Source: Acidobacteriota bacterium
GTDB lineage: Bacteria; Acidobacteriota; Terriglobia; Bryobacterales; Bryobacteraceae
NCBI GenBank assembly: GCA_016213775.1
Contig: JACQZR010000242.1
Location: 1-64,000 of the forward strand
Reading direction: 5' to 3'
DNA: 64,000 nucleotides
Below the pieces are notes generated by a model. The model was given only the letters and a program-made list of their open reading frames with translations. It was not told where the DNA came from and did not search any database. Positions within the stretch are counted from its first letter, which is position 1. Each line of letters opens with the position of its first letter. The position numbers and the translations under genes are program-made. This document shows positions 53,676 to 62,378 of this stretch, in pieces.

Positions 53676-54707
53676 TCACTTCAGATCGTACCAATCCAGA
53701 TCGAGCCAGCGGTTGCCGCCGATGTGTTTCACAAAGGTGAGGCGGTTGACGACGAACTGGCGCGGGCCCTGGTAGGCTTGCCAACCCAGGCGTGTCTCCC
53801 CGGCCTTGGCCGCCACCTGGTCAGCGGGCTGAAACTGCACCAGCGTGATGTGCGGGTGGTAGTGAAACGGCTCGGCGAAGCACAGTGCGCCGCTGTTCAA
53901 CGCAGCGTGGATGCGGTAGAGTTTGTGGTCGCCGGCTCCGATCGCGAGGAACACAACGTTCGTCTCCCGGAAGACCTCCACATCAGCCAAATCGAGAGTG
54001 AACGACTCCAAAGTCGCAGTATACTCGCGCAGTTGGTGCTTTGCCTGTTCCGGGGTGCCGGAGAGTTGACGGGGCGGGAGCAGGGTGACATGGGCGTGTG
54101 GTTCGCTGCCGGGGTCGAGGCGGATGCGGAGTGCGTTCAGGTAATCCGCAATAGGCTCGGGGAGGTAAGCAACCAGCGCGTAGGTTTCCTTTGCTTCCCC
54201 GGGTTGATTGCTTTCCCCGCTATGAGGGTGTGCGTCCATCGGTTGAGATGCAGTGGACAGTATAGCAGGCACAGGAACCACATCTGACCCGGTGATGGTG
54301 ATGGTACGGGCGTCGCCAGCGCGTTCCAGGCGGAGGGTGAGATGGTCCGGTGGCAGCAGGCGGAGAAAGCGCTCGGGCCATTCAATGACGGTAACGGCCT
54401 GGCGGTCGAGGATCTCTTCGATGCCGAGGGTGAAGAACTGGCGCGGCTCCTCGAGGCGGTAGAGATCGATGTGGTAGAGCCGCACGGGGTCGCCGTATTC
54501 ATGAATCAGCGTGAACGTGGGGCTGGAGACTTCATCCGCGGCTGCGACGCCCAGGCCTTCCGCAATGCCTTTGGTGAGTGTTGTCTTGCCCGCGCCGAGG
54601 TTGCCGCTCAGCAGCAGCAAAGCACGGGGTGGCAGTGCTGCACCGAGCCTGCGGCCGAAGTCGATCATGTCGTCTTCGGATTCAATGCGCCAGGCGAGCG
54701 AGTTCAC
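53676..54707 (-). CDS. TsaE - 2H phosphoesterase (2'-5' RNA ligase-like) fusion
   Basis: A 343-aa two-domain protein. Residues ~1-135 are TsaE, the ATPase needed for the tRNA t6A37 modification: P-loop GNLGAGKTT (35-43), SSPTFTLIHEY and HIDLYRL, VIEWPERF. Residues ~172-343 are a 2H phosphoesterase/LigT-like domain with both catalytic motifs H206-V-T208 and H286-I-T288. The linker (~140-170) is Pro/Ser rich. The frame is open across the join. In most bacteria these are separate genes. A Met at 158 could start a free second domain. It overlaps nnr by 26 bases, in the usual nnr-tsaE arrangement. Confidence 0.87.
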   Translation of the reverse strand: MNSLAWRIESEDDMIDFGRRLGAALPPRALLLLSGNLGAGKTTLTKGIAEGLGVAAADEVSSPTFTLIHEYGDPVRLYHIDLYRLEEPRQFFTLGIEEILDRQAVTVIEWPERFLRLLPPDHLTLRLERAGDARTITITGSDVVPVPAILSTASQPMDAHPHSGESNQPGEAKETYALVAYLPEPIADYLNALRIRLDPGSEPHAHVTLLPPRQLSGTPEQAKHQLREYTATLESFTLDLADVEVFRETNVVFLAIGAGDHKLYRIHAALNSGALCFAEPFHYHPHITLVQFQPADQVAAKAGETRLGWQAYQGPRQFVVNRLTFVKHIGGNRWLDLDWYDLK

Positions 54708-56196
54708 GGATGGCCTCCGGGAGGTAGCGCAGAAGGTCAGTGGCGATCAGGGATTTCTCACCGAGGGCGACGGCGCCCAATTCGCCCGCGCGGCCGTGCA
54801 GCCAAACGGCGGCGGCGACGGACAGTTCCAATTGCGCTGGGAACTGCGCGATCAGCCCGGTGGTGAGGCCGGTGAGGATGTCGCCGCTGCCGGCGGTGCC
54901 CATGGCAGGCGTGCCGCTGGGGTTGATCCAAACGCGGCCGTCGGGGAAGGCGATGAGGGTGCGCTGTCCTTTGAGCACGATGATGGAGTGGCGTGCGATG
55001 GCGGCGTTGCGCGCAGCCTGTACTCGATTGCTTTGCACGGCGTCGATGGTGCTGCCGGTGAGCGTGGCCATCTCGCCGGGGTGGGGCGTGAGCACACGCA
55101 CGGCCGCAGGTAGAGTATCGAAGCCAGCCAGGCAGGTGATGGCATCGGCGTCGAGGACGACGGGAAGCGGATGTTGCGCGTAAATGTCGCGGACGAGTGC
55201 GGCCGTCTCGGCGGAGGCGCCCAGTCCTGGTCCTACGGCGAGCACCGCTTTGCGATGGGACAGCGCAGTGACTGCCGCATAGCCGCCGGTGAGAGGCTCC
55301 GTCATCAGTTCGGGGCAACGCGCGGCGATGCCTGGAATTGCTTCTTTGGAAGAGGCCACCGTGGCGAGGCCCGCACCCGCGCGCAAGGCGGCCATTCCCG
55401 CCATAGCTGCGGCGCCTGTCTTGCCCACTGATCCGCCGATGATCAGGGCGTGTCCGAAGTTGCCTTTGTGTCCGGCGCGCGGGCGCGGTTGGAAAAGAGG
55501 GGTGAGCCAGCGCGGTTCTATCAGCGAGAGCCAGAGTGCGGAGTTGGCGGCAACGAGGGTGTCAGGACTGCCGATTGGGCCGATGTGCAACTCGCCGAAG
55601 CGGTCGCAATTAGGGGCGAGGGCGTGGCAGATTTTGGGAGCTGTGAATGTGACGCAAGCATCGGCGCGCGCCATGGGCCAATCAGTGCCGGCCTCGTCGC
55701 TGTTCATTCCGGAAGGCAGATCGACGGCGATTATTCTCGCATCAGGGAAGCCGGTGTTGATGGCTTGGATGAACTCGAGCGGGCGGCCTTCGGCGGGGCC
55801 CTTGAGCCCGGTGCCGAGGACGGCATCGAGCACGAGCGTCGCACGGTGCATGGGTGCGGTGATGTCGCGATGACAGGCCATGCCACAGGCCTTGAGCATC
55901 TGCAGATTGACAGCAGCATCGCCCCGGTATTCTTCCGGCGGGGCTGTCAGGACGACATCGAGCGCGATTGGGCGGAAGCGGGTGTAGAGGATTCGCGCGA
56001 TGGCCAGTCCGTCGCCGCCGTTGTTGCCTTTACCGCAGAGGACCACGATGCGCTGCGTTGCCAGGGGCGAGTAGCGGCGTTCCAGAAACTCGACAACGCG
56101 ATGCGCGGCATTCTCCATGAGGATGATGCCCGGGATGCCGCCTTCGATGGTGAGGTGGTCTACGTGGCGCATCTCGGCCGCGGTGAGCACCTTCAT
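54682..56196 (-). CDS. nnr: bifunctional NAD(P)H-hydrate epimerase / ADP-dependent dehydratase
   Basis: A 504-aa repair enzyme. The N-terminal epimerase (NnrE/YjeF_N) has CGKGNNGGDGLAIARIL, DAVLGTGLKG and VDLPSGMNSDEAG; the C-terminal dehydratase (NnrD, carbohydrate-kinase fold) has VGPGLGASAE, VLDADAITCL, LTPHPGEMATLTG and GTAGSGDILTGL. It restores NAD(P)H from damaged hydrates. ATG 56196 overlaps the potassium channel stop by four bases, and its 3' end overlaps tsaE. Confidence 0.95.
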   Translation of the reverse strand: MKVLTAAEMRHVDHLTIEGGIPGIILMENAAHRVVEFLERRYSPLATQRIVVLCGKGNNGGDGLAIARILYTRFRPIALDVVLTAPPEEYRGDAAVNLQMLKACGMACHRDITAPMHRATLVLDAVLGTGLKGPAEGRPLEFIQAINTGFPDARIIAVDLPSGMNSDEAGTDWPMARADACVTFTAPKICHALAPNCDRFGELHIGPIGSPDTLVAANSALWLSLIEPRWLTPLFQPRPRAGHKGNFGHALIIGGSVGKTGAAAMAGMAALRAGAGLATVASSKEAIPGIAARCPELMTEPLTGGYAAVTALSHRKAVLAVGPGLGASAETAALVRDIYAQHPLPVVLDADAITCLAGFDTLPAAVRVLTPHPGEMATLTGSTIDAVQSNRVQAARNAAIARHSIIVLKGQRTLIAFPDGRVWINPSGTPAMGTAGSGDILTGLTTGLIAQFPAQLELSVAAAVWLHGRAGELGAVALGEKSLIATDLLRYLPEAIRELARLAH

Positions 56197-57191
56197 ACGT
56201 GGGCTCCGAGCAGGCTTTCGAGCTTGCGCAATGCGTGCGCTTCGCCCATCACGATCAGGTAATCACCGGCATGAACCACGGCATCGGCGGGAGGATTGAA
56301 TTGCATGCGGCTATCGCCGTGACGGATGGCGAGGACAATCACTCCGAGGTCGCGCCTGAGTTGCAGGTCTTTGAGCGATTTGCCGGCCATTTCGCAACTG
56401 CTCTCCACGCGCACCTGCTCCATGGAGGCGGAGAGTCCTATGTTGCGCGTGAAGATGTCCATGAACTCCTGCACGTGCGGCTTCAATACGGATTGTGCGA
56501 GGCGATGTCCGGTGAGGTAGTAGGGCGCGAACACAGTGTCTGCGCCGGCGCGGCGGAGTTTCTCTTCCGATTCCTCTTCGTTGGCGCGGGCGGAGATGAT
56601 GAGTTTGCTGTTCAAGGTTCTGGCGGAGAGGATGAGGAACATGTTGTCGGCGTCGCTGGCGAGCGCCGAGACGAGTCCGCGGGCGCGGTCGATCTTCAAC
56701 TCGCGCAAGGTTTCGTCACGGGTGCAATCGGCCAGCACCGCGAGCATCCCACCGCGCATGGCGCGCTCCACTTTGTCCTCGCTGTTATCGACGACGACGA
56801 AGGGTACGCCGTTGCGCTGCATTTCGAGCGCGGCCCCGCGGCCTACACGGCCGAACCCGCAGATAATGAAATGGTCGTTCAAGCGGTCAATCATGCGTTT
56901 GGACTTTCTGCGGCCCAGCAATTCGCCGAGCTCGCGTTCGAGCACCAGGTGTGCCACGAGGCTGACGGCCTGAAACATCAAGCCGACACCGATGACGATG
57001 AGGAAGCTGTTGAAGATCCTGCCGCGCGGGCTGAGCGGGTGGACCTCGCCGTAGCCGATGGTGGTGATGGTGGTGAGCGTCATGTAGAACGCGTCCAGCA
57101 CGGGATAGTTCTCCAGGTACATGAAGCCCAGGATGCCGATGGTGAAGACCACCGTCACGGAAAACACCACGATTTTGATGCGGCGCATCAT
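56193..57191 (-). CDS. potassium channel with TrkA-N/TrkA-C (RCK) domains
   Basis: A 332-aa channel: TM1 (residues ~5-25), pore helix and filter TTITTIGYGEV, TM2 (~65-88), then an RCK domain with NAD-binding Rossmann turn CGFGRVGRGAALEMQ and a C-terminal TrkA_C domain (~245-330). The filter TIGYGE implies K+ selectivity. It lies nine bases after the PP2C phosphatase gene in the operon, which suggests osmotic or ionic stress control. Confidence 0.92.
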   Translation of the reverse strand: MMRRIKIVVFSVTVVFTIGILGFMYLENYPVLDAFYMTLTTITTIGYGEVHPLSPRGRIFNSFLIVIGVGLMFQAVSLVAHLVLERELGELLGRRKSKRMIDRLNDHFIICGFGRVGRGAALEMQRNGVPFVVVDNSEDKVERAMRGGMLAVLADCTRDETLRELKIDRARGLVSALASDADNMFLILSARTLNSKLIISARANEEESEEKLRRAGADTVFAPYYLTGHRLAQSVLKPHVQEFMDIFTRNIGLSASMEQVRVESSCEMAGKSLKDLQLRRDLGVIVLAIRHGDSRMQFNPPADAVVHAGDYLIVMGEAHALRKLESLLGAHV

Positions 57192-57199
57192 TGCGTTTA

Positions 57200-59176
57200 T
57201 CAGATCCTCTGCAACACGAGCAGAGTCATATCATCCTGCAAATCGGGAGAATTGGTCCACTCGCTCACTCCGGCGATGATCAGCTTGAGGATCTCATCGG
57301 GACTGTGTTCGGTGTGGCGCTGGAGCAGCTCGCAGAGACGCTCTTCGCCGAACTGTTCGCCGTAGGCATTCTCAGCCTCAGTGATGCCGTCCGTGTAGAA
57401 GAGGAGCAGGTCGCCGCTTTCCAGGCGCAGGCTGCTTTCCTGATAGCGCGAGAAAGGGAACGCGCCGACGACGGTTCCGTTCACGTCAAGGGAACTGTTC
57501 TGGCCGTTGCGCATGAGAATGGGAGGAAGGTGGCCGGCGTTGGTGTAGGTGAGGACGGATTCCACTTCATCGTAGACACCGAAACAGAACGTGGCGTATT
57601 TTTCGGGCGAGGTGTGCGCGTAGAGGTGTTGATTCAGATGGCTGACGAGTTGGGAACAGGAAATGACGGCTTCGCAATCGCAACCCGCCTTGAGCTGATT
57701 CCGGAGTTCGGTGCGTAGGGCCGACTGCACCGTCGCCATCAGCAGTGCCGCGCTGATTCCTTTGCCCGCCACATCGCCGATGGCGAGCGCGACGCGGCGC
57801 TCGTCGAGCGTTTGAAAATCGTAGTAGTCGCCGGAGACCATGCGTGCGGGGTTGCACATGGCGGTGAGGCGGACGGTGCGCAGTTCCGGCACTTTGCGCG
57901 GGTAGAGTTGGGCTTGGACTTCCTTGGCGATCTCCAGTTCCGCCTGCAGGCGCTCATTTTCCTTGGCCACCACCAGCAGGCGCTCAATGTTGGCGGTCAT
58001 CGAGTTGAAGCTGTCGGCGAGACTCGCCAACTGATCGTTGCCCTTGACGGCGATGCGATGGGAGAAGTCGGCGATGCGTACGCGCTCGGTTCCCTCATAG
58101 AGGCCGTGCACCGCGCCGGTGATGGTGCGTGTGATGGAAACACCGATGACGATTGAGGCGATTTCGGTGAGGAAGAACAGGCCGAGCAGCAGGATTGCAG
58201 TTGCCGGTATGAGGTCCTGCCAGACGTCGACCTTGTTGGCGAAGATGGTGCGCAGCACCGCGAATGGACGCGTGCGGATGCGCACCAGCTCGTTCTCGAC
58301 TTTGCCGGGCTGCTCCCAGAGAAAGGCTGGAGTGGCGGTGGCCCAGAGGATCTCGATGTCGAGGGCGTGCTCGGGATCAGGGATGCGGTTGCGCGGTGTT
58401 TCGAGATCGGAGGGATCGGCGGTGGAGCGGTGGAGGCGGAGTCGCGGGCGTTTGCCCGACGGGTCCTCGTCGAAGTGAGTGAAGAGCACTTCGCCAATGT
58501 TGGGTGCAAGGCTGGCGAGGAAGGTGGAAGACAGCGGCAGCAACACTGTGACGCGGCGGGCAGGTCGAACGATGTGCGCGCCTGCGTACAAGAGACCGTC
58601 CTTGACGAACAAACCGCCGGCGTCTCCCCAGTTATGGGCAGGCGGACCGATCTTGGAATCGTCGGGGTAATGGTAGGCGCTTTCGCCGTCGACGCGGATC
58701 TCGACTCCGGGAAGGCGGCCTGAGAGTACGGGGACGGACTGCGCGAAGGCGCGGATCCGTTCCGGGGTGCCATCTTCGGCGAGGTGGCGGGCGGTGGCTA
58801 CGATGATCGCCGTGCGGCGTTCGAATTCGCTCAACACCATGTAGACGGCCATCTGGCCGAGGATGGCGTAGAGCGCAAGTCCGGCGAGCATCAGGATAAG
58901 CAGGAGAGGCAATACTGCAATGAAGCCGTACGCCACCAGCAGGCGGTTGCGCAGGCTCCAGATGGCCTGCTTTACGATCTTGCGGAGGATACGGATGAGC
59001 ATCCAGAGGCCGAGTAGGTAGAACCCGAGCCTTGCCGCTAATCCGCTCAACGATGCGGCGCCGAAGAATCCGATGGCGAACAAGACCACCAGCACCGCAA
59101 GTAACACTTTGTCCACACGTGTAAATCCGCGCCAGATGGCGCCGAAAGTGATCTCACTGGAGGGGGGTGCGGGCAT
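57200..59176 (-). CDS. membrane-bound PP2C/SpoIIE-type serine phosphatase (RsbU-like) with HAMP domain
   Basis: A 658-aa protein: several N-terminal helices (residues ~20-115), an extracytoplasmic domain (~120-310), another helix (~315-340), HAMP (~345-400, TRTITGAVHGLYEGTERVR), a coiled coil, then a SpoIIE/PP2C domain (~420-655) with metal-binding Asp in SGDYYDF and IGDVAGKGISAALLMA and in LLFYTDGITEAEN. It should dephosphorylate an anti-sigma-antagonist in response to an outside signal; no STAS or anti-sigma gene is in the operon. Confidence 0.9.
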   Translation of the reverse strand: MPAPPSSEITFGAIWRGFTRVDKVLLAVLVVLFAIGFFGAASLSGLAARLGFYLLGLWMLIRILRKIVKQAIWSLRNRLLVAYGFIAVLPLLLILMLAGLALYAILGQMAVYMVLSEFERRTAIIVATARHLAEDGTPERIRAFAQSVPVLSGRLPGVEIRVDGESAYHYPDDSKIGPPAHNWGDAGGLFVKDGLLYAGAHIVRPARRVTVLLPLSSTFLASLAPNIGEVLFTHFDEDPSGKRPRLRLHRSTADPSDLETPRNRIPDPEHALDIEILWATATPAFLWEQPGKVENELVRIRTRPFAVLRTIFANKVDVWQDLIPATAILLLGLFFLTEIASIVIGVSITRTITGAVHGLYEGTERVRIADFSHRIAVKGNDQLASLADSFNSMTANIERLLVVAKENERLQAELEIAKEVQAQLYPRKVPELRTVRLTAMCNPARMVSGDYYDFQTLDERRVALAIGDVAGKGISAALLMATVQSALRTELRNQLKAGCDCEAVISCSQLVSHLNQHLYAHTSPEKYATFCFGVYDEVESVLTYTNAGHLPPILMRNGQNSSLDVNGTVVGAFPFSRYQESSLRLESGDLLLFYTDGITEAENAYGEQFGEERLCELLQRHTEHSPDEILKLIIAGVSEWTNSPDLQDDMTLLVLQRI

Positions 59177-59179
59177 TCG

Positions 59180-59983
59180 TTAGAGGCGCGATTTGGAGAT
59201 TGCGGGAATCATCTGCTCGAACGCCGGCAGAGGCTCCCTCGGTTCGAGATAATGTTGCGTCAAGCCGTCGACCAGAAGCGTTAAGGCTTCATCGGGATCG
59301 TCTGCGAACTGGAAGAGATCGAGGTCGGATTCGCTGATCATGCCATAGCGCGCCAAGGCTTCAAAATTGATCACCTCGTTCCAGAATTTCGATCCATAGA
59401 GGATGATGATCATCTTCTTTTCGAGCTTGTGCGTTTGAGTGAGTGTGAGCAGTTCTGAGAGCTCGTCGAGCGTGCCGAAACCACCTGGGAAGACCACTAG
59501 CGCTTTGGCGAGGTAGGCGAACCAGAACTTGCGCATGAAGAAGTAATGGAACTCGAAGCTAAGCTCGGGGGTGATGTATGGGTTGGGCCACTGCTCGAAG
59601 GGGAGACCGATGTTGAGTCCGATGGATTTGCCGTTGGCGTCGTGCGCGCCGCGATTGGCTGCCTCCATGATGCCGGGGCCGCCACCGGTGGTGACCACGA
59701 AGCGCAGCGGTTTGCTGAGGCTGTCGGACCATTCGGTGATTTTGCGGGCGAGGGTGCGCGCGTCCTGGTAGTAGCGAACCAGCGGGTGGCCGCCCTCGGC
59801 GGGGATGCGCGCGGATCCGAAAAAGACAACGGTGTCGCGAATCATTTCCTTTCGAAATTTGTCCAAAGGGCCGAGGTATTCGGAGAGAATACGCACGGAG
59901 CGCGCGGCGTTGGATTCGAGAAACGACTCGTCCTTGTAGGCGACGGGGCTGTGGAACTTCCGGCTAGGTATCTCTTCGCTCAT
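59180..59983 (-). CDS. LOG family (lysine decarboxylase-like) phosphoribohydrolase
   Basis: A 267-aa Rossmann-fold protein with the LOG signatures GGGPGIMEAANRGA and PGGFGTLDELSELLTL, used to cleave nucleoside monophosphates (cytokinin-type) or as a nucleotide-binding protein. Longer than the minimal plant LOG by ~60 residues at both ends. It overlaps the lpxD 3' end by 20 bases and precedes the phosphatase by three bases. Confidence 0.9.
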   Translation of the reverse strand: MSEEIPSRKFHSPVAYKDESFLESNAARSVRILSEYLGPLDKFRKEMIRDTVVFFGSARIPAEGGHPLVRYYQDARTLARKITEWSDSLSKPLRFVVTTGGGPGIMEAANRGAHDANGKSIGLNIGLPFEQWPNPYITPELSFEFHYFFMRKFWFAYLAKALVVFPGGFGTLDELSELLTLTQTHKLEKKMIIILYGSKFWNEVINFEALARYGMISESDLDLFQFADDPDEALTLLVDGLTQHYLEPREPLPAFEQMIPAISKSRL

Positions 59984-60998
59984 GCTCTTCCAGTTCTTTT
60001 AGTTTTCTCTCCAATTCTCGCACTGCTTTGACGAGTTCCGGCAGCTTGGGGTAAGCGGTGATGGCGCGGAGCCACTGGCGAACCTCAAAGGCGGGCGAGC
60101 CGGAGATGACCGATCCGGCGGCGACATCGCCTCCGACGCCGCTTTGCGCATAAACGACGACGTTGTCATGAATGGTGAGATGGCCGGAAATGCCCACCTG
60201 TCCGGCGAGCAACACGTTCTTCTCGAGGATGGAACTGCCGGCGAGTCCCGTCTGCGCGCAGATGATGTTGTCTTCGCCGACGATGCAGCCGTGGCCTATC
60301 TGGACGAGGCTGTCGATTTTGGCGCCGCGCTTGACGCGCGTTTCTCCGAGGGAGGCGCGATCGACGGAGGTGAGCGTCTGGATCTCGACGTCGTCTTCGA
60401 TCACAGTGACGCCGGATTGCGGAATCTTGTAGTGGGTTCCGGACTTGGTCTTGGCGAAGCCGTACCCGTCGCCTCCGACGACCACGCCGTTCTGCAGCGT
60501 CACCCGATTTCCGATGCGGCAGAACTCGCGGACCACGGCTCCGGAATGACAAAGAAAATCGTCACCGATGCGCACGCCGGCGTAGATGACCGCATGCGGA
60601 TGGATGACGGCGTTGTTGCCGATGACGACGTTGTCGCCGATGACCGCATAGGGGCCGATGGAGGCGTTCTCGCCGATGCTGGCGGAGGCGGCGATGGCGG
60701 CGGTGGGATGGATGCCCTGTGCGGGACAAGGCGGCTGATAGAAGAGTTCGAGCGCGCGCGCGAAGTCGTGGTAAGGGTTCGAGGAGATGAGGAAAGAGAT
60801 GTCCAGGCCAATGATAGGTTCCTGCACGAGCATCGCGCCGGCGCGGGTTCTCCTGGCTTTCGGTGCGTACTTGGGATTCGAGAGGAAGGTGAGGTTGTTG
60901 GGCCCAGCCTGTTCGACAGTGGCGACGGCGTCGATATCGAGGTCGGGATTGCCTATGAGACGGCAATCGAGTCGTGCGGCGATTTCGGAGAGCTTCAT
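59964..60998 (-). CDS. lpxD: UDP-3-O-acylglucosamine N-acyltransferase
   Basis: A 344-aa enzyme of lipid A synthesis. N-terminal uridine-binding domain (MKLSEIAARLDCRLIGNPDLDI...LTFLSNPKY), then a left-handed beta helix of hexapeptide repeats (IGPYAVIGDNVVIGNNAVIH) with the catalytic His in the family's NRVTLQNGVVVGGDGYGFA / QIGHGCIVGEDN region, and a C-terminal helix. First gene of a six-gene minus-strand operon. It is not with lpxA/B here. Confidence 0.95.
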   Translation of the reverse strand: MKLSEIAARLDCRLIGNPDLDIDAVATVEQAGPNNLTFLSNPKYAPKARRTRAGAMLVQEPIIGLDISFLISSNPYHDFARALELFYQPPCPAQGIHPTAAIAASASIGENASIGPYAVIGDNVVIGNNAVIHPHAVIYAGVRIGDDFLCHSGAVVREFCRIGNRVTLQNGVVVGGDGYGFAKTKSGTHYKIPQSGVTVIEDDVEIQTLTSVDRASLGETRVKRGAKIDSLVQIGHGCIVGEDNIICAQTGLAGSSILEKNVLLAGQVGISGHLTIHDNVVVYAQSGVGGDVAAGSVISGSPAFEVRQWLRAITAYPKLPELVKAVRELERKLKELEEHERRDT

Positions 60999-61087
60999 GG
61001 GATTCGGCGCGGTGTCGGGATGGCCGTTACGAGGTTAGCATGAGGAGGCTTCGGCTCGGAGGCGTCAGTTTCGTGCATAATGCTCCC

Positions 61088-61549
61088 ATGACCGCGGAAG
61101 AGAATCTACAACAACTGGGCATCGCATTGCCCGAACCACCGGCTCCTACTGGTTCCTACAACACATGGGTGCGCGCCGGCAACCTCATCACGACATCCGG
61201 GCAGATGCCTATAAAGAACAAGGTCATGCAATGGCCGGGACGGATCGGCGTGGAGGTGAACACGGCGGATGGGTACCAGGCCGCACGGATCGCGGGCATC
61301 AACGCCATTGCGCAATTGAAGGCTGCGGCAGGCGACCTGGAGAAGATCCAGCGCATTATCCGGTTGGATGGATTTGTGCATTGCTCTGGAGGATTCCGCG
61401 ATCATCCGAAGGTGTTGGACGGGGCGTCGGATTTGATGAACGCGGTTTTCGGCGAGCGCGGCCGGCATGTGCGGATCGAGGTGGGCATTGCGGAGATGCC
61501 GATGGATGCCTGCATTCAACTAGCGGTTTGGGCGGAGGTGAGGGACTAG
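61088..61549 (+). CDS. RidA family protein
   Basis: A 153-aa YjgF/YER057c/UK114 protein, slightly longer than the classical 128 aa. It has the RidA fold and motifs (APTGSYNTWVRAGNLITTSGQMPI, IRLDGFVHCSGGFRDHPKVLDGASDLMNAVFGERGRHVRIEVGIAEMP). The catalytic Arg of imine deaminases corresponds to the region HVRIEVG. The start is ATG 61088, divergent from lpxD. The stop abuts the convergent nuclease stop. Confidence 0.88.
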   Translation: MTAEENLQQLGIALPEPPAPTGSYNTWVRAGNLITTSGQMPIKNKVMQWPGRIGVEVNTADGYQAARIAGINAIAQLKAAAGDLEKIQRIIRLDGFVHCSGGFRDHPKVLDGASDLMNAVFGERGRHVRIEVGIAEMPMDACIQLAVWAEVRD

Positions 61550-62278
61550 TCAGGGGAGTTGGTTCTCCGCCGTTTCGAGGGCAATCTGGTCGTCTTGATT
61601 GAGTGCGGGGAAGAAATCGAGCCCCGTGAGGCGTTCGACCTCGCGGACGGTTACGGCGAGTTGGGCCGGGTTCAGGGATGCGGTGGACTGGTTCGGGACG
61701 ACCACCGCGAACATAGCCGGCTTTCCCTTTTGAATGGCCACCACAACCTTGAACATCGCCGAGGGAACTGCCACCTGACCCGTTCCGATACGTTCGACTT
61801 CGGCGCAATCGAAGAGTGTGCCGGTGATGACGACCACGGCGTCGCTGCGGGCGGCGAGCCTGCGGATTGCATTTTCGATTCTGCGCCAGGATCCGGTGTT
61901 GACTGCGGGGATTTGCGGCGCGGCATTTGAGAGAAGGAACGAATCGCGCATCGCATCGTCTGACCACGCGGCATCCGCCGCCGGCACCAAGTGGCCGCGA
62001 TGGTAGCCGCTGTTGCGGTAATCACTATTGGATGCTGAATTGAGTTGCGCGTCCTGGCGGAAGTGCTTCGGGCGGCGGGCTGCCGGCATGGTGAGTTTGT
62101 CCGGGGTCAATTCGTAGGCTGTCCAGGTGGCCACCTTGCGATCTCCGTTGTGGCAGACGACATAGGCAGTCCGGCGAGCGAGGTCTTCAGTGGGGGCGGA
62201 GCAGGCGGGCAACCCAAAGCGGTCCGGTTGGGCCTGGAGCGCGGAAGCCAGAATCAGAAGGAGGGCGTTGAGGAACAT
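61550..62278 (-). CDS. secreted DNA/RNA non-specific endonuclease (nuclease B)
   Basis: A 242-aa exported nuclease, paralogous to nuclease A along its length (RFGLP-C-AP start, LTxx...HFRxD, SDYRNSGYHRGHLVPAAD, LSNAAPQIPAVNTGSWRRIENAIRRLAARSDA, ITGTLFDC). It keeps RGH at 94-96 (HRGH for the usual DRGH); H96 is the catalytic base. Signal peptide at residues 1-17. ATG 62278 is preferred over GTG 62281. Promoter and operator-like sequence lie upstream (62301-62349). Confidence 0.9.
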   Translation of the reverse strand: MFLNALLLILASALQAQPDRFGLPACSAPTEDLARRTAYVVCHNGDRKVATWTAYELTPDKLTMPAARRPKHFRQDAQLNSASNSDYRNSGYHRGHLVPAADAAWSDDAMRDSFLLSNAAPQIPAVNTGSWRRIENAIRRLAARSDAVVVITGTLFDCAEVERIGTGQVAVPSAMFKVVVAIQKGKPAMFAVVVPNQSTASLNPAQLAVTVREVERLTGLDFFPALNQDDQIALETAENQLP

Positions 62279-62318
62279 CACAATTGTTCTATCGGATATT
62301 CAAAACATTTACTTTAGG

Positions 62319-62335
62319 AAATGTTTCAAACATTT
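62319..62335 (-). promoter_or_regulatory. palindromic operator before nuclease B
   Basis: AAATGTTT-c-AAACATTT is a perfect 8-bp inverted repeat with one central base. Partial copies flank it (CAAAACATTT 62301-62310 and AATGTTT near 62345). Fourteen of its bases are identical to the site before nuclease A. Confidence 0.6.
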
Positions 62336-62378
62336 ATTGGATAGAATGTTTCGTTGGATGTGGCTGCCTTGCAGTTTG

